A stretch of DNA of 5,338 nucleotides. Origin: Acidimicrobiia bacterium (GTDB taxonomy: Bacteria > Actinomycetota > Acidimicrobiia > IMCC26256 > JAENVU01). The notes beneath the pieces are model-generated. The model was not told where the DNA came from. It did not search any database and was given only the letters and a program-made list of their open reading frames with translations. Position 1 is the first letter of the stretch. Every line of letters begins with the position of its first letter. The stretch is from NCBI GenBank assembly GCA_017882945.1, contig JADGON010000299.1:1-5338 (forward strand). Reading direction: 5' to 3'. The translations under genes were made by a program, and so were the position numbers. This document shows, piece by piece, positions 1 through 5,280 of the stretch.

Positions 1-391
1 ACTCGCCACGCAGGTAGACGAACGCGAGGTTGCACTTGATCGCGAACGCCGCGATCGCGATGCCTTCGACGAGCTGGTGCGGATCGCGCTCGATGAGCAT
101 GCGGTCCTTGAACGTCGACGGCTCACCTTCGTCGGCGTTGACGACGAGATAGCGCGGGAACGAGTCGGGGGGCAGGAACGACCACTTCTGACCGGTCGGG
201 AAGCCCGCGCCGCCCCGCCCGCGCAGACCCGAGAGCTTCACCTGCTCCTGGACGTCGGCCGGGTCGTTCGCCGCGAGCACCTCGCGCAACGTGGCGTACG
301 CGCCCGATGCGGTCGCACCGTCGATCGTCCACGAATCATCCGGCCGGTCGTGCAGCCGCTTCGTCACGTACCGCGTCTCGACAACGCTCAT
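1..391 (-). CDS. nuoF: NADH-quinone oxidoreductase subunit F (NuoF), N-terminal part, cut by window edge
   Basis: NuoF is the NADH-oxidising flavoprotein subunit of respiratory complex I. It binds NADH and FMN and passes electrons to the iron-sulfur chain in the cytoplasmic arm. Only the first 130 codons are present. They begin MSVVETRYVTKRL and show the glycine-rich nucleotide/FMN motif GLRGRGGAGFPTGQKW (residues 55-70) and the family signature NADEGEPSTFKDR (85-97). The family is usually about 430-450 residues, so some 300 residues, including the C-terminal cysteines for cluster N3, lie left of position 1. The ATG at 391-389 is chosen because GGAG sits 7 nt upstream and homology begins at once. 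The frame stays open upstream into nuoE but has no better start. The gene follows nuoE after 64 nt bridged by a mini-ORF whose TGA overlaps this ATG. Truncation is due to the window edge, not mutation. The identification is very secure. Confidence 0.96.
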   Translation of the reverse strand, partial: MSVVETRYVTKRLHDRPDDSWTIDGATASGAYATLREVLAANDPADVQEQVKLSGLRGRGGAGFPTGQKWSFLPPDSFPRYLVVNADEGEPSTFKDRMLIERDPHQLVEGIAIAAFAIKCNLAFVYLRGE

Positions 392-402
392 CGCTGCGCT
401 CC
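388..402. repeat. 15-bp direct repeat, copy at nuoF start
   Basis: On the minus strand this reads GGAGCGCAGCGATGA. It supplies the ribosome-binding GGAG, a 7-nt spacer, the nuoF ATG and the overlapping TGA of the mini-ORF. It is identical over 15 bp to positions 456-470, offset by 68 bp, and the match stops sharply on both sides. Confidence 0.85.
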
Positions 403-459
403 GCGCCCATGGGTCGCTGCTCTCCGCGTGGAGCCGATCCCGCAACCGTTGCGATTCAT
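388..459 (-). CDS. 23-codon bridging mini-ORF between nuoE and nuoF (coding status uncertain)
   Basis: The ATG (459-457) overlaps the nuoE TGA (458-456) as ATGA. The TGA (390-388) overlaps the nuoF ATG (391-389), again as ATGA. There are 23 sense codons with no internal stop. GGAG sits 7 nt before the ATG. The product would be small and basic, rich in Arg and Gly, ending GAQR; NuoE also ends GAQR because the two ends share a 15-bp repeat. I recognise no domain. The most likely role, if any, is to let ribosomes terminating on nuoE re-initiate and reach nuoF without leaving an untranslated gap. It may equally be a by-product of a local duplication. A rare AGA codon is present, unlike the neighbouring genes. 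A functional peptide is possible but unsupported. Confidence 0.4.
   Translation of the reverse strand: MNRNGCGIGSTRRAATHGRGAQR
414..428. repeat. Degenerate third copy of the repeat core
   Basis: The plus strand here reads TCGCTGCTCTCCGCG. It differs by one base from TCGCTGCGCTCCGCG at 391-405, and its first 12 bases differ by one from 459-470. It lies between the two perfect copies and lacks the start/stop part, so it cannot serve as an initiation site of the same kind. Chance similarity is possible at this length. Confidence 0.5.
441..453. repeat. Short inverted repeat inside the mini-ORF
   Basis: CGCAAC and GTTGCG flank a single central base. As RNA this gives a 5-bp stem with a 3-nt loop. 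It lies a few codons into the mini-ORF, where it might affect initiation or coupling. The stem is short and there is no U-tract, so it is not a terminator. Confidence 0.45.
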
Positions 460-470
460 CGCTGCGCTCC
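456..470. repeat. 15-bp direct repeat, copy at nuoE end
   Basis: This is the second perfect copy of GGAGCGCAGCGATGA (minus strand). Here the TGA is the nuoE stop and the ATG is the mini-ORF start. It encodes the last residues of NuoE (GAQR). Confidence 0.85.
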
Positions 471-944
471 CGAGATGGTCCGGGGCGTGCGGCGGCCGGC
501 CTTGTAGTCGTCGACGAGGGCTTCGGCGATCTCGGGTGTGAGCTGCTCGTGGTACTCGTAGTTCACCTGGAGCGCGGGGGCGCCGCCGCAGGCCGCGAGG
601 CACTCGACCTCTTCGACCGTGACGTCGTCGTCGTCGCCGTAGCGCTCCGTGAGATGGCGGAGGATCGCGGGGCCGCCGGTCACGAGGCACGTGACGTTGG
701 TGCACACCGACACGAGCAGCGAGCCGCACGGCCGGCGCTTGAACATCGTGTAGAAGGAACAGGTGCCCTGCACCTCGGCCGGCGTGACACCGGTGAGGAC
801 GGCGATCTCTTCCATCGCCTCGGCGGTGAGCCAGCCGTCCTGATCCTGCGCGAGGTGCGCGAGAGGAAGGATCGCCGACTTCGGGCGCGGGTACCGGGCG
901 ACGATGTCGCGGGCACGCGTGAGGTTCACGTCGGAGAACGCCAT
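456..944 (-). CDS. nuoE: NADH-quinone oxidoreductase subunit E (NuoE)
   Basis: NuoE is the thioredoxin-fold [2Fe-2S] subunit that pairs with NuoF in the NADH-dehydrogenase module of complex I and carries cluster N1a. The protein is 162 residues, about the length of compact NuoE proteins and shorter than my recollection of the C-terminally extended mycobacterial and streptomycete forms. An N-terminal helical region (ARYPRPKSAILPLAHLAQ, about 16-33) leads into GTCSFYTMF (60-68), typical of the family. The four cluster ligands are visible: C81 and C86 (CTNVTC) and C115 and C119 (CLAAC). The ATG at 944-942 lies 2 nt after the nuoD TAG. A GGAGG (962-958 on the minus strand) is inside the end of nuoD, about 13 nt away, which is long but usable and suggests coupling to nuoD. 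A much longer same-frame open stretch upstream is only antiphase nuoD sequence. Confidence 0.96.
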   Translation of the reverse strand: MAFSDVNLTRARDIVARYPRPKSAILPLAHLAQDQDGWLTAEAMEEIAVLTGVTPAEVQGTCSFYTMFKRRPCGSLLVSVCTNVTCLVTGGPAILRHLTERYGDDDDVTVEEVECLAACGGAPALQVNYEYHEQLTPEIAEALVDDYKAGRRTPRTISGAQR

Positions 945-946
945 CG

Positions 947-2269
947 CTAGCGGTCGACCTCCCCCATGATCGGATCGATGCTCGACACGATCGCGACGGC
1001 GTCGGCGACCAGGCTGTCCTTGACCATCGGGCCCATCGACTGCAGGTTGTAGAACGACGGGCCGCGGATGTGCATGCGCACCGGCTTCCCCGATCCGTCG
1101 CTCACCATGTAGCAACCGATCTCGCCACGCGGCGACTCGACCGAGGTGTACGTCTCGCCGGCGGGAACCTTGAAGCCCTCCGTGAACAGCTTGAAGTGGT
1201 GGATCAACGCTTCCATCGACTCGTCGATGCGGGCGCGCGGCGGTGGCGTGACCTTGCGGTCCTGCACGCGGAAGTCGCCCGACGGCATCTTCGCGACGCA
1301 CTGACGCACGATCTTGACCGACTCGAGGATCTCGTAGAGCCGGATGCGGTAGCGGTCGAAGACGTCGCCGTTCTCGGTGAAGATCACGTCGAAGTCGACA
1401 TCGTCGTACGCGAGGTACGGCTGGGCCTTGCGCAGATCCCAAGCGAACCCGGTCGAGCGCAGGATCGGCCCGGTGATCGAGAGCGCGAGGCACTCCTCGG
1501 TGGTGATCCGGCCGATGCCCACGGTGCGTTCGAGCCAGATCGGGTTCTCCGACAGCAGCGCGTCGTAGTCGGCGACACCGGCCTCGACGAGGTCCATCGT
1601 GTCGGCAACGTGCTCGCGCCAGCCGTCGGGGAGGTCGGCGGCGACGCCACCGGGCCGGATGTAGTCGTGGTTCATGCGCAGCCCGGTGATCGTCTCGAGC
1701 AGGCGCAGCACCTCTTCGCGTTCGCGCCACCCGTAGAGCATCATCGAGACCGCGCCGATGTCCATACCGTTCGTGGCCTGGAACAGCAGGTGCGAAGAGA
1801 TGCGGTTGAGCTCGACGAGCATCATCCGCATCCACGTGGCGCGCGGCGGGACCTCGATGTCGAGCAGGCGCTCGATCGCGGTCGCGTAGACGAGCTCGTT
1901 GGAGAGCGGCGACGCGTAGTCCATGCGCGTGACGTTGGTCGCGCCCTGCACGTAGGTGAGCTCCTCACCGGTCTTCTCCATACCGGTGTGGAGGTACCCG
2001 ATGACGGCCTTGGCCCGCACGACCTCTTCGGAGTCGAGCTCCATCATGATGCGCAGCACGCCGTGCGTCGACGGGTGCTGCGGGCCCATGTTGATGACCA
2101 TCGTGTCGCCGAGCTCGTCGCCCGGCCACGTGCCGCCGGTGAGCACCAGCTCGCGCGCGCGGGTGTGCAGCTCCTGCGCGCCTTCACCCGTCTGGCGCTC
2201 GAGCCGCGCTTCGTCGTCGGGGATCCGGTGATCCGGGTGCTGCTCGTCGGGCTGGATGCGTGCAGTCAT
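947..2269 (-). CDS. nuoD: NADH-quinone oxidoreductase subunit D (NuoD)
   Basis: NuoD is the 49-kDa-type subunit of complex I. With NuoB it forms the quinone-binding pocket, and it derives from the large subunit of [NiFe] hydrogenases. The 440-residue protein shows MGPQHPSTHGVLR (61-73), YLHTGMEK (92-99), MDYASPLSNELVYATAIERL (116-135), SPRGEIGCYMVSDG near the C-terminus and the usual ending IDPIMGEVDR. Aligning by eye with remembered Thermus Nqo4, H69 and Y118 match the quinone-contacting His38 and Tyr87, both with an offset of 31. That offset reflects a hydrophilic N-terminal extension of about 30 residues, rich in Glu, Asp and Arg. The ATG at 2269-2267 overlaps the nuoC TGA as ATGA, with GAGG 5 nt upstream, so translational coupling to nuoC is likely. 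It is not fused to nuoC, unlike the fused NuoCD of E. coli. A longer open frame upstream is out-of-phase nuoC and should not be included. Confidence 0.97.
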   Translation of the reverse strand: MTARIQPDEQHPDHRIPDDEARLERQTGEGAQELHTRARELVLTGGTWPGDELGDTMVINMGPQHPSTHGVLRIMMELDSEEVVRAKAVIGYLHTGMEKTGEELTYVQGATNVTRMDYASPLSNELVYATAIERLLDIEVPPRATWMRMMLVELNRISSHLLFQATNGMDIGAVSMMLYGWREREEVLRLLETITGLRMNHDYIRPGGVAADLPDGWREHVADTMDLVEAGVADYDALLSENPIWLERTVGIGRITTEECLALSITGPILRSTGFAWDLRKAQPYLAYDDVDFDVIFTENGDVFDRYRIRLYEILESVKIVRQCVAKMPSGDFRVQDRKVTPPPRARIDESMEALIHHFKLFTEGFKVPAGETYTSVESPRGEIGCYMVSDGSGKPVRMHIRGPSFYNLQSMGPMVKDSLVADAVAIVSSIDPIMGEVDR

Positions 2270-2829
2270 CGCGGCCTCGGATCGCCCTTGAAGGTGACCG
2301 GCACGCGCGCGGAGGGGTCGTCCTTGCGCAACGGATGACCCGACCAGTCGTCGGGCATCAGGATGCGCACGAGGTCGGGGTGGCCGTCGAAGGTGATCCC
2401 CATGAGGTCGTAGACCTCGCGCTCGGGGAAGTTCGTGCCCGGGTACACACCGGTCAGCGACGGCACCGACGGGTCGGAGGCGGGCACCTCGCAGATCAAC
2501 CGGATGCGCCGGTTGCGCGTGTGCGAGAGGAAGTTGGCGACGACCTCGAACCGCTCGGGCACGAGACCCGGCGGCTGGTGGCGCACACCGTCGACGAGGT
2601 GGTCGACGGCGGTCACGTCCATGCACATCGTGAACTGCTCGTCGTCGCGCAGGTATTGCGCGGCGTCGGCGAGCTGCGAACGGTCGACGTAGACGACGCT
2701 CTGCCCGTGCGAGGAGAAGAAGACCGCACCCGGGAAGCGGTCGCAGAGCGCGGCGGCGACGTCGTCGTCGGGGCGCGTGAGCGCCTCCGGCTCGCCCTCG
2801 TGATCTGGTTCACGAACTTCGTCGGACAT
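2266..2829 (-). CDS. nuoC: NADH-quinone oxidoreductase subunit C (NuoC)
   Basis: NuoC is the 30-kDa-type structural subunit of the connecting arm of complex I. It carries no cofactor and packs against NuoD and NuoB. The protein has 187 residues. The N-terminal 20 or so are acidic and poorly conserved. The diagnostic signature begins FPEREVYDLMGITFDGH (134-150) and continues through PDLVRILMPDDW to GHPLRKD (164-170). The ATG at 2829-2827 is preceded only by a weak GAGAG. It comes 36 nt after the nuoB stop, the largest untranslated gap between nuoA and nuoE. The stop overlaps the nuoD start by 4 nt. The protein is somewhat shorter than the mycobacterial form as I remember it. The start could be slightly further in, since the acidic N-terminus is not diagnostic, but no better-placed start was seen. 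Confidence 0.95.
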   Translation of the reverse strand: MSDEVREPDHEGEPEALTRPDDDVAAALCDRFPGAVFFSSHGQSVVYVDRSQLADAAQYLRDDEQFTMCMDVTAVDHLVDGVRHQPPGLVPERFEVVANFLSHTRNRRIRLICEVPASDPSVPSLTGVYPGTNFPEREVYDLMGITFDGHPDLVRILMPDDWSGHPLRKDDPSARVPVTFKGDPRPR

Positions 2830-2865
2830 GTGCTCTCGGCCGGTTGTCGAACGGAGGGGGCAGGC

Positions 2866-3393
2866 TCAGGTGGTGGCGGGCTCGAGCGTGACGCCCGCGC
2901 CGCCGTGCGAGGTGGCTTCGCGGCGCTTCAGGAGCTCGCCGGTGCGGATCATCTCGTGGAGGGTGAGGATTCCGTGCATCAGCGTCTCGGGCCCGGGCGG
3001 GCAGCCGGGCACGTAGACGTCGACCGGGACGATCTGGTCGACGCCCTGCACGATCGCGTAGTTGTTGAACATCCCGCCGCTGCTCGCGCACACGCCCATC
3101 GAGATGACCCACTTGGGCTCGACCATCTGGTCGTAGACCTGACGGAGCACCGGCGCCATCTTCTGGCTGACGCGACCGGCGACGATCATGAGATCGGCCT
3201 GGCGCGGGCTGGCACGGAAGACCTCCATGCCGTAGCGGGCGAGGTCGTAGTGCGCGGCGCCGGTGGCCATCATCTCGAGCGCGCAGCACGCGAGCCCGAA
3301 CGTGGCCGGGAACACCGAGTTGCGGCGCGCCCAACGCACGAGATCCTCGAGCTGTCCCGTGAGGAAGTTGTGACCGACCTGCTCGAGTCCCAT
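2866..3393 (-). CDS. nuoB: NADH-quinone oxidoreductase subunit B (NuoB)
   Basis: NuoB is the PSST-type subunit that holds [4Fe-4S] cluster N2, the last electron carrier before quinone, next to NuoD at the membrane interface. The protein has 175 residues. The N2 ligands are visible: the tandem C36-C37 in FGLACCALEMM, C102 in MGVCASSGGMFNNYAIVQG, and C131 in VYVPGCPPGPE. RYGMEVFRASPRQADLMIVAG (53-73, including the Arg-rich loop) is also typical. The ATG at 3393-3391 is supported by AAGGA about 8 nt upstream. That ribosome-binding site overlaps the nuoA TGA (TGAAGGA), so nuoA and nuoB are probably translationally linked. The open frame extends further upstream only as an antiphase reading of nuoA. 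The tail after about residue 155 is variable in the family. Confidence 0.97.
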   Translation of the reverse strand: MGLEQVGHNFLTGQLEDLVRWARRNSVFPATFGLACCALEMMATGAAHYDLARYGMEVFRASPRQADLMIVAGRVSQKMAPVLRQVYDQMVEPKWVISMGVCASSGGMFNNYAIVQGVDQIVPVDVYVPGCPPGPETLMHGILTLHEMIRTGELLKRREATSHGGAGVTLEPATT

Positions 3394-3404
3394 CGCTCGT
3401 TCCT

Positions 3405-3863
3405 TCAGGCGGCTTCGTGCTCGGGCGCCGCGGTGGGCGCCGCCGGATCGAACACCGCGCCGGCCGACCGGCGCACCGGGCCGATGCCCGCGGACAGCCG
3501 GCGTTGCACCGGACCCCACGCCAGCGCGCCCACCGACAGCAGGTACGCGAACGGGATGAGCAAGCCGAAGACGAAGACACCCATCGCGATCAGACCGAAC
3601 AACCCGAGCTGCCGGAACACCGTGACGAAGGGATAGAGGAACACGATCTCGACATCGAGCACGATGAACGCCATCGCGACCAGATAGAACTTGACCGGGA
3701 ACCGCTCCGCCGGCTCGACCTCGGGCACGATCCCGCACTCGTACGGGGACTGCTTGGCGGAGTTGGGCGCCTTCGGACCGAGCAGACCCGACGCCACGAA
3801 CGACACGCCGACGAAGGCGAAGACGAGGGCGATCATCAGCAGGATCGGCAGATAATCGTTCAC
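3405..3863 (-). CDS. nuoA: NADH-quinone oxidoreductase subunit A (NuoA), GTG start
   Basis: NuoA is the small membrane subunit of complex I (ND3 homologue). Its first loop lies over the quinone-entry junction between the membrane and peripheral arms. The 152-residue protein has three hydrophobic segments, roughly 5-28, 58-80 and 88-112. The loop carries SPYECGIVP (39-47), whose C43 corresponds to the conserved ND3 loop cysteine. The second helix has KFYLVAMAFIVLDVEIVFLYP (58-78) with the conserved acidic pair D70 and E72. The last 40 residues are an Ala/Pro-rich, poorly conserved tail. The start is GTG (3863-3861); no ATG lies nearby in frame and homology starts here. The only Shine-Dalgarno-like GGAGG is about 15 nt away, which is far. 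A TANNNT box ends 6 nt before the GTG, so leaderless initiation is possible. It begins the nuo block, 82 nt after the reductase gene. Confidence 0.95.
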   Translation of the reverse strand: MNDYLPILLMIALVFAFVGVSFVASGLLGPKAPNSAKQSPYECGIVPEVEPAERFPVKFYLVAMAFIVLDVEIVFLYPFVTVFRQLGLFGLIAMGVFVFGLLIPFAYLLSVGALAWGPVQRRLSAGIGPVRRSAGAVFDPAAPTAAPEHEAA

Positions 3864-3869
3864 GGCCGG

Positions 3870-3875
3870 AGCGTA
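3870..3875 (-). promoter_or_regulatory. Candidate -10 box for a leaderless nuoA transcript
   Basis: The minus strand reads GATACGCT, with TACGCT matching the actinobacterial -10 pattern TANNNT. Only 6 nt (CCGGCC) separate it from the GTG of nuoA, which places the expected transcription start at or next to the start codon. No convincing -35 is present (TTCGGC with an 18-bp spacer is poor). A hexamer this loose can occur by chance. Confidence 0.35.
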
Positions 3876-3920
3876 TCGCCTCCACCAGCCGGAGCCGAAG
3901 ACGAACAGTGGCGGTACCGA

Positions 3921-3948
3921 GACCGGCTCAGACGCGTCGACCGGCTCA
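3921..3948. repeat. Repeat-palindrome-repeat (10+8+10 bp) at the end of the reductase gene
   Basis: Plus-strand GACCGGCTCA occurs at 3921-3930 and again at 3939-3948. The 8 bp exactly between them, GACGCGTC (3931-3938), form a perfect palindrome. The period is 18 bp. The right-hand copy holds the reductase stop (TGA, 3948-3946). The left-hand copy gives a second in-frame TGA 18 nt further on. The element lies 57-85 bp upstream of the nuoA start, so it could be an operator. It could also be a small tandem duplication with no function. Confidence 0.6.
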
Positions 3949-5202
3949 GGCGGGGGTGAGCGCGACGATGCGCTCGACGATCTTGTACGCGGCCTCGGCC
4001 GGACCGATCTCGTCGGGGCGCAGCAGGTTGGCCATGATCCGCAGCACCCACTCCATCAGCGGCCGGCTCTGCATACCCACCCGGGTGAGCTCCCGCATCA
4101 CGGCCGGGTTGCCGATGGCCGCGACGAACGTGCGGGCCACCTTGAAGTAGAGGCCGTAGACCTGCTCGACGCGCTGGGTGTAGGTCTGCAGCGCCAGGCC
4201 GTCGTCGGTGGCCAGGGCGAGGTCGACGGCGTCGGCCGCGAGGCGGCCGGTCTCGTACGCGATCGAGATGCCCTCGCCGTTGAAGGGGTTCACCGAGCCG
4301 GCGGCATCGCCCGCGACGACGAAGTTCGGGCCGACTGCCGGGTGCACCGAGGTGCCGGTGGGCAGCTTGCCGCCCGTCGGTGCGCCCGTGGAGGTGTCGG
4401 GCCCGATCCCCCACCGGGCGGGGGCGGTGTCGCAGAACGCCTCCATCAACTTCGAGGTGTTCACGTCCTTCCAGCCCCGGAACGTCGAGAGCAGGCCCAC
4501 TCCCACGTTCACCGTGCCGTCACCAACCGGAAAAATCCACCCATAACCCGGCAAATGGTTGCCGTCGCGATCGCGGAGGTCGAGATGGCTCTCGATCCAC
4601 GGCTCGTCGTGGTACGGACTGGTAAAATAGCCGCGAATCGCCATGCCCAGGGGGTAGGAGCGGTCGCGTGACGTGCCGAGGGCGCGGCCGAATCGGGAGT
4701 TGGCGCCGTCGGCGACGACCACGTACCGGGCCCGGACCTCCTCGGTGGTGCCCGTCTCGCCCCGGCGCACCACGGCGCCGTCGAGGACGCCGTTCACGAG
4801 CGTGGGCGCGATCGCCTCCGCCGCAGGCCAGAGCGTCGCGCCGGCCTTCACCGCGGCGTCGGCGACCATCTGGTCGAGCTCGCGGCGCCGCACCACGTAG
4901 CCGTAGCTCGGGAAGTCGGGATGGGCCGGCCACGGCAGCTCGAGGGTGACACCGTGCGCGATCGAACGCAGCCCGTCGAACCGGTGGAACTCCGAGAGCG
5001 GGTCGGCGAGACCCATGTCGTGCAGCTGGCGCACGGCCCTCGGGGTGAGCCCGTCGCCACAGGTCTTCTCGCGCGGAAAACGCTTCTTCTCGACCACCAG
5101 CACCCGCCGGCCGCGCTCCGCGAGCCAGTAGGCCGCGGCCGCGCCCGAGGGCCCCGCGCCGATCACGAGGACGTCGTAGCGATCGCTCGTGCGTTCGTGC
5201 AT
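3946..5202 (-). CDS. Geranylgeranyl reductase-family flavoprotein, probable menaquinone isoprenoid reductase (MenJ-like)
   Basis: This is a FAD-dependent oxidoreductase of the geranylgeranyl reductase family. By overall similarity to remembered mycobacterial MenJ (Rv0561c), it probably hydrogenates an isoprene unit of the menaquinone tail. The 418-residue protein has the Rossmann motif VLVIGAGPSG (11-20), KTCGDGLTPRAV (46-57) with the family Cys48, ELDQMVADAA (108-117), RGYFTSPYHDEPW (190-202), LPGYGWIFPVGDG (217-229) and the second FAD motif VVAGDAAGSVNPFNGEGI (295-312). No transmembrane segment is evident; family members act at the membrane surface. The ATG at 5202-5200 is chosen because only 10 residues then precede the FAD strand, as in relatives. 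An in-frame ATG at 5271 would add 23 residues without a ribosome-binding site. The nearest GGGAG is 16 nt from the chosen ATG, so the start is less certain than the gene. Reduction of another polyprenyl substrate (archaeal-type lipid or chlorophyll precursor) is less likely beside nuo genes. Confidence 0.9.
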   Translation of the reverse strand: MHERTSDRYDVLVIGAGPSGAAAAYWLAERGRRVLVVEKKRFPREKTCGDGLTPRAVRQLHDMGLADPLSEFHRFDGLRSIAHGVTLELPWPAHPDFPSYGYVVRRRELDQMVADAAVKAGATLWPAAEAIAPTLVNGVLDGAVVRRGETGTTEEVRARYVVVADGANSRFGRALGTSRDRSYPLGMAIRGYFTSPYHDEPWIESHLDLRDRDGNHLPGYGWIFPVGDGTVNVGVGLLSTFRGWKDVNTSKLMEAFCDTAPARWGIGPDTSTGAPTGGKLPTGTSVHPAVGPNFVVAGDAAGSVNPFNGEGISIAYETGRLAADAVDLALATDDGLALQTYTQRVEQVYGLYFKVARTFVAAIGNPAVMRELTRVGMQSRPLMEWVLRIMANLLRPDEIGPAEAAYKIVERIVALTPA

Positions 5203-5248
5203 GTCCCATGGTCGCACGCTCCCGATCGCCGACGCCCACCGGCCCTGT

Positions 5249-5278
5249 TCAACAATGTGCCCACGCCTCATCTAGCGT
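5249..5278 (+). promoter_or_regulatory. Candidate promoter of the divergent plus-strand gene
   Basis: A -35-like TCAACA (5249-5254) and a -10-like TAGCGT (5273-5278, fits TANNNT) are separated by 18 bp. Transcription would start near 5285, giving a leader of about 38 nt before the ATG at 5323. The -35 matches TTGACA in only four of six bases. No comparable TANNNT box was found on the minus strand for the reductase gene between 5203 and 5338. Confidence 0.4.
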
Positions 5279-5280
5279 GG
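5261..5280. promoter_or_regulatory. Dyad CCACGC-N8-GCGTGG overlapping the divergent -10
   Basis: Perfect 6-bp arms at 5261-5266 and 5275-5280 are separated by 8 bp. The right arm overlaps the candidate -10 TAGCGT, the usual position for a repressor operator. It lies between the divergent genes, so one factor could control both. No particular regulator family is recognised. Confidence 0.4.

Noticed and set aside
944..1835. Upstream extension of nuoE into nuoD (possible fusion protein)
   Set aside because: The added residues are an alternate-frame reading of nuoD with no domain, and nuoD itself is intact, so there is no fusion.
1070..2338. Long plus-strand open frame (422 codons) opposite nuoD
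   Set aside because: It is the antisense shadow of a high-GC gene. Its protein is low-complexity, rich in Arg, His, Val and Asp, has no recognisable motif, and lies opposite a certain NuoD.
2269..2626. Upstream extension of nuoD by 119 codons
   Set aside because: The extension is an out-of-phase reading of nuoC. The ATG in the ATGA overlap is followed by the expected NuoD N-terminus.
2260..3636. Long plus-strand open frame (458 codons) opposite nuoC, nuoB and part of nuoA
   Set aside because: It spans three well-supported genes and their gaps in antisense and has no family motif. Third-position GC bias on the minus strand explains the lack of stops.
3865..3895. Direct repeat GCCGGAGC at 3865-3872 and 3888-3895
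   Set aside because: An 8-bp GC-rich repeat is expected by chance in this composition and matches no known site.
3864..3945. Rho-independent terminator between the reductase and nuoA
   Set aside because: The palindrome there is only 8 bp, no GC-rich stem with a loop is present, and no run of T follows on the minus strand.
3417..3959. Plus-strand open frame opposite nuoA and the spacer
   Set aside because: The translation is a charged, repetitive Arg/Glu/His/Asp string, typical of an antisense shadow.
5203..5271. Longer start for the reductase at ATG 5271
   Set aside because: It lacks a ribosome-binding site and adds 23 residues that relatives do not have. It also runs through the candidate divergent promoter. 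It cannot be excluded by sequence alone.
5254..5277. Very short plus-strand ORF beginning ATGTGCCCACGC in the divergent region
   Set aside because: It has only six sense codons before a TAG, no ribosome-binding site, and lies within the promoter region.
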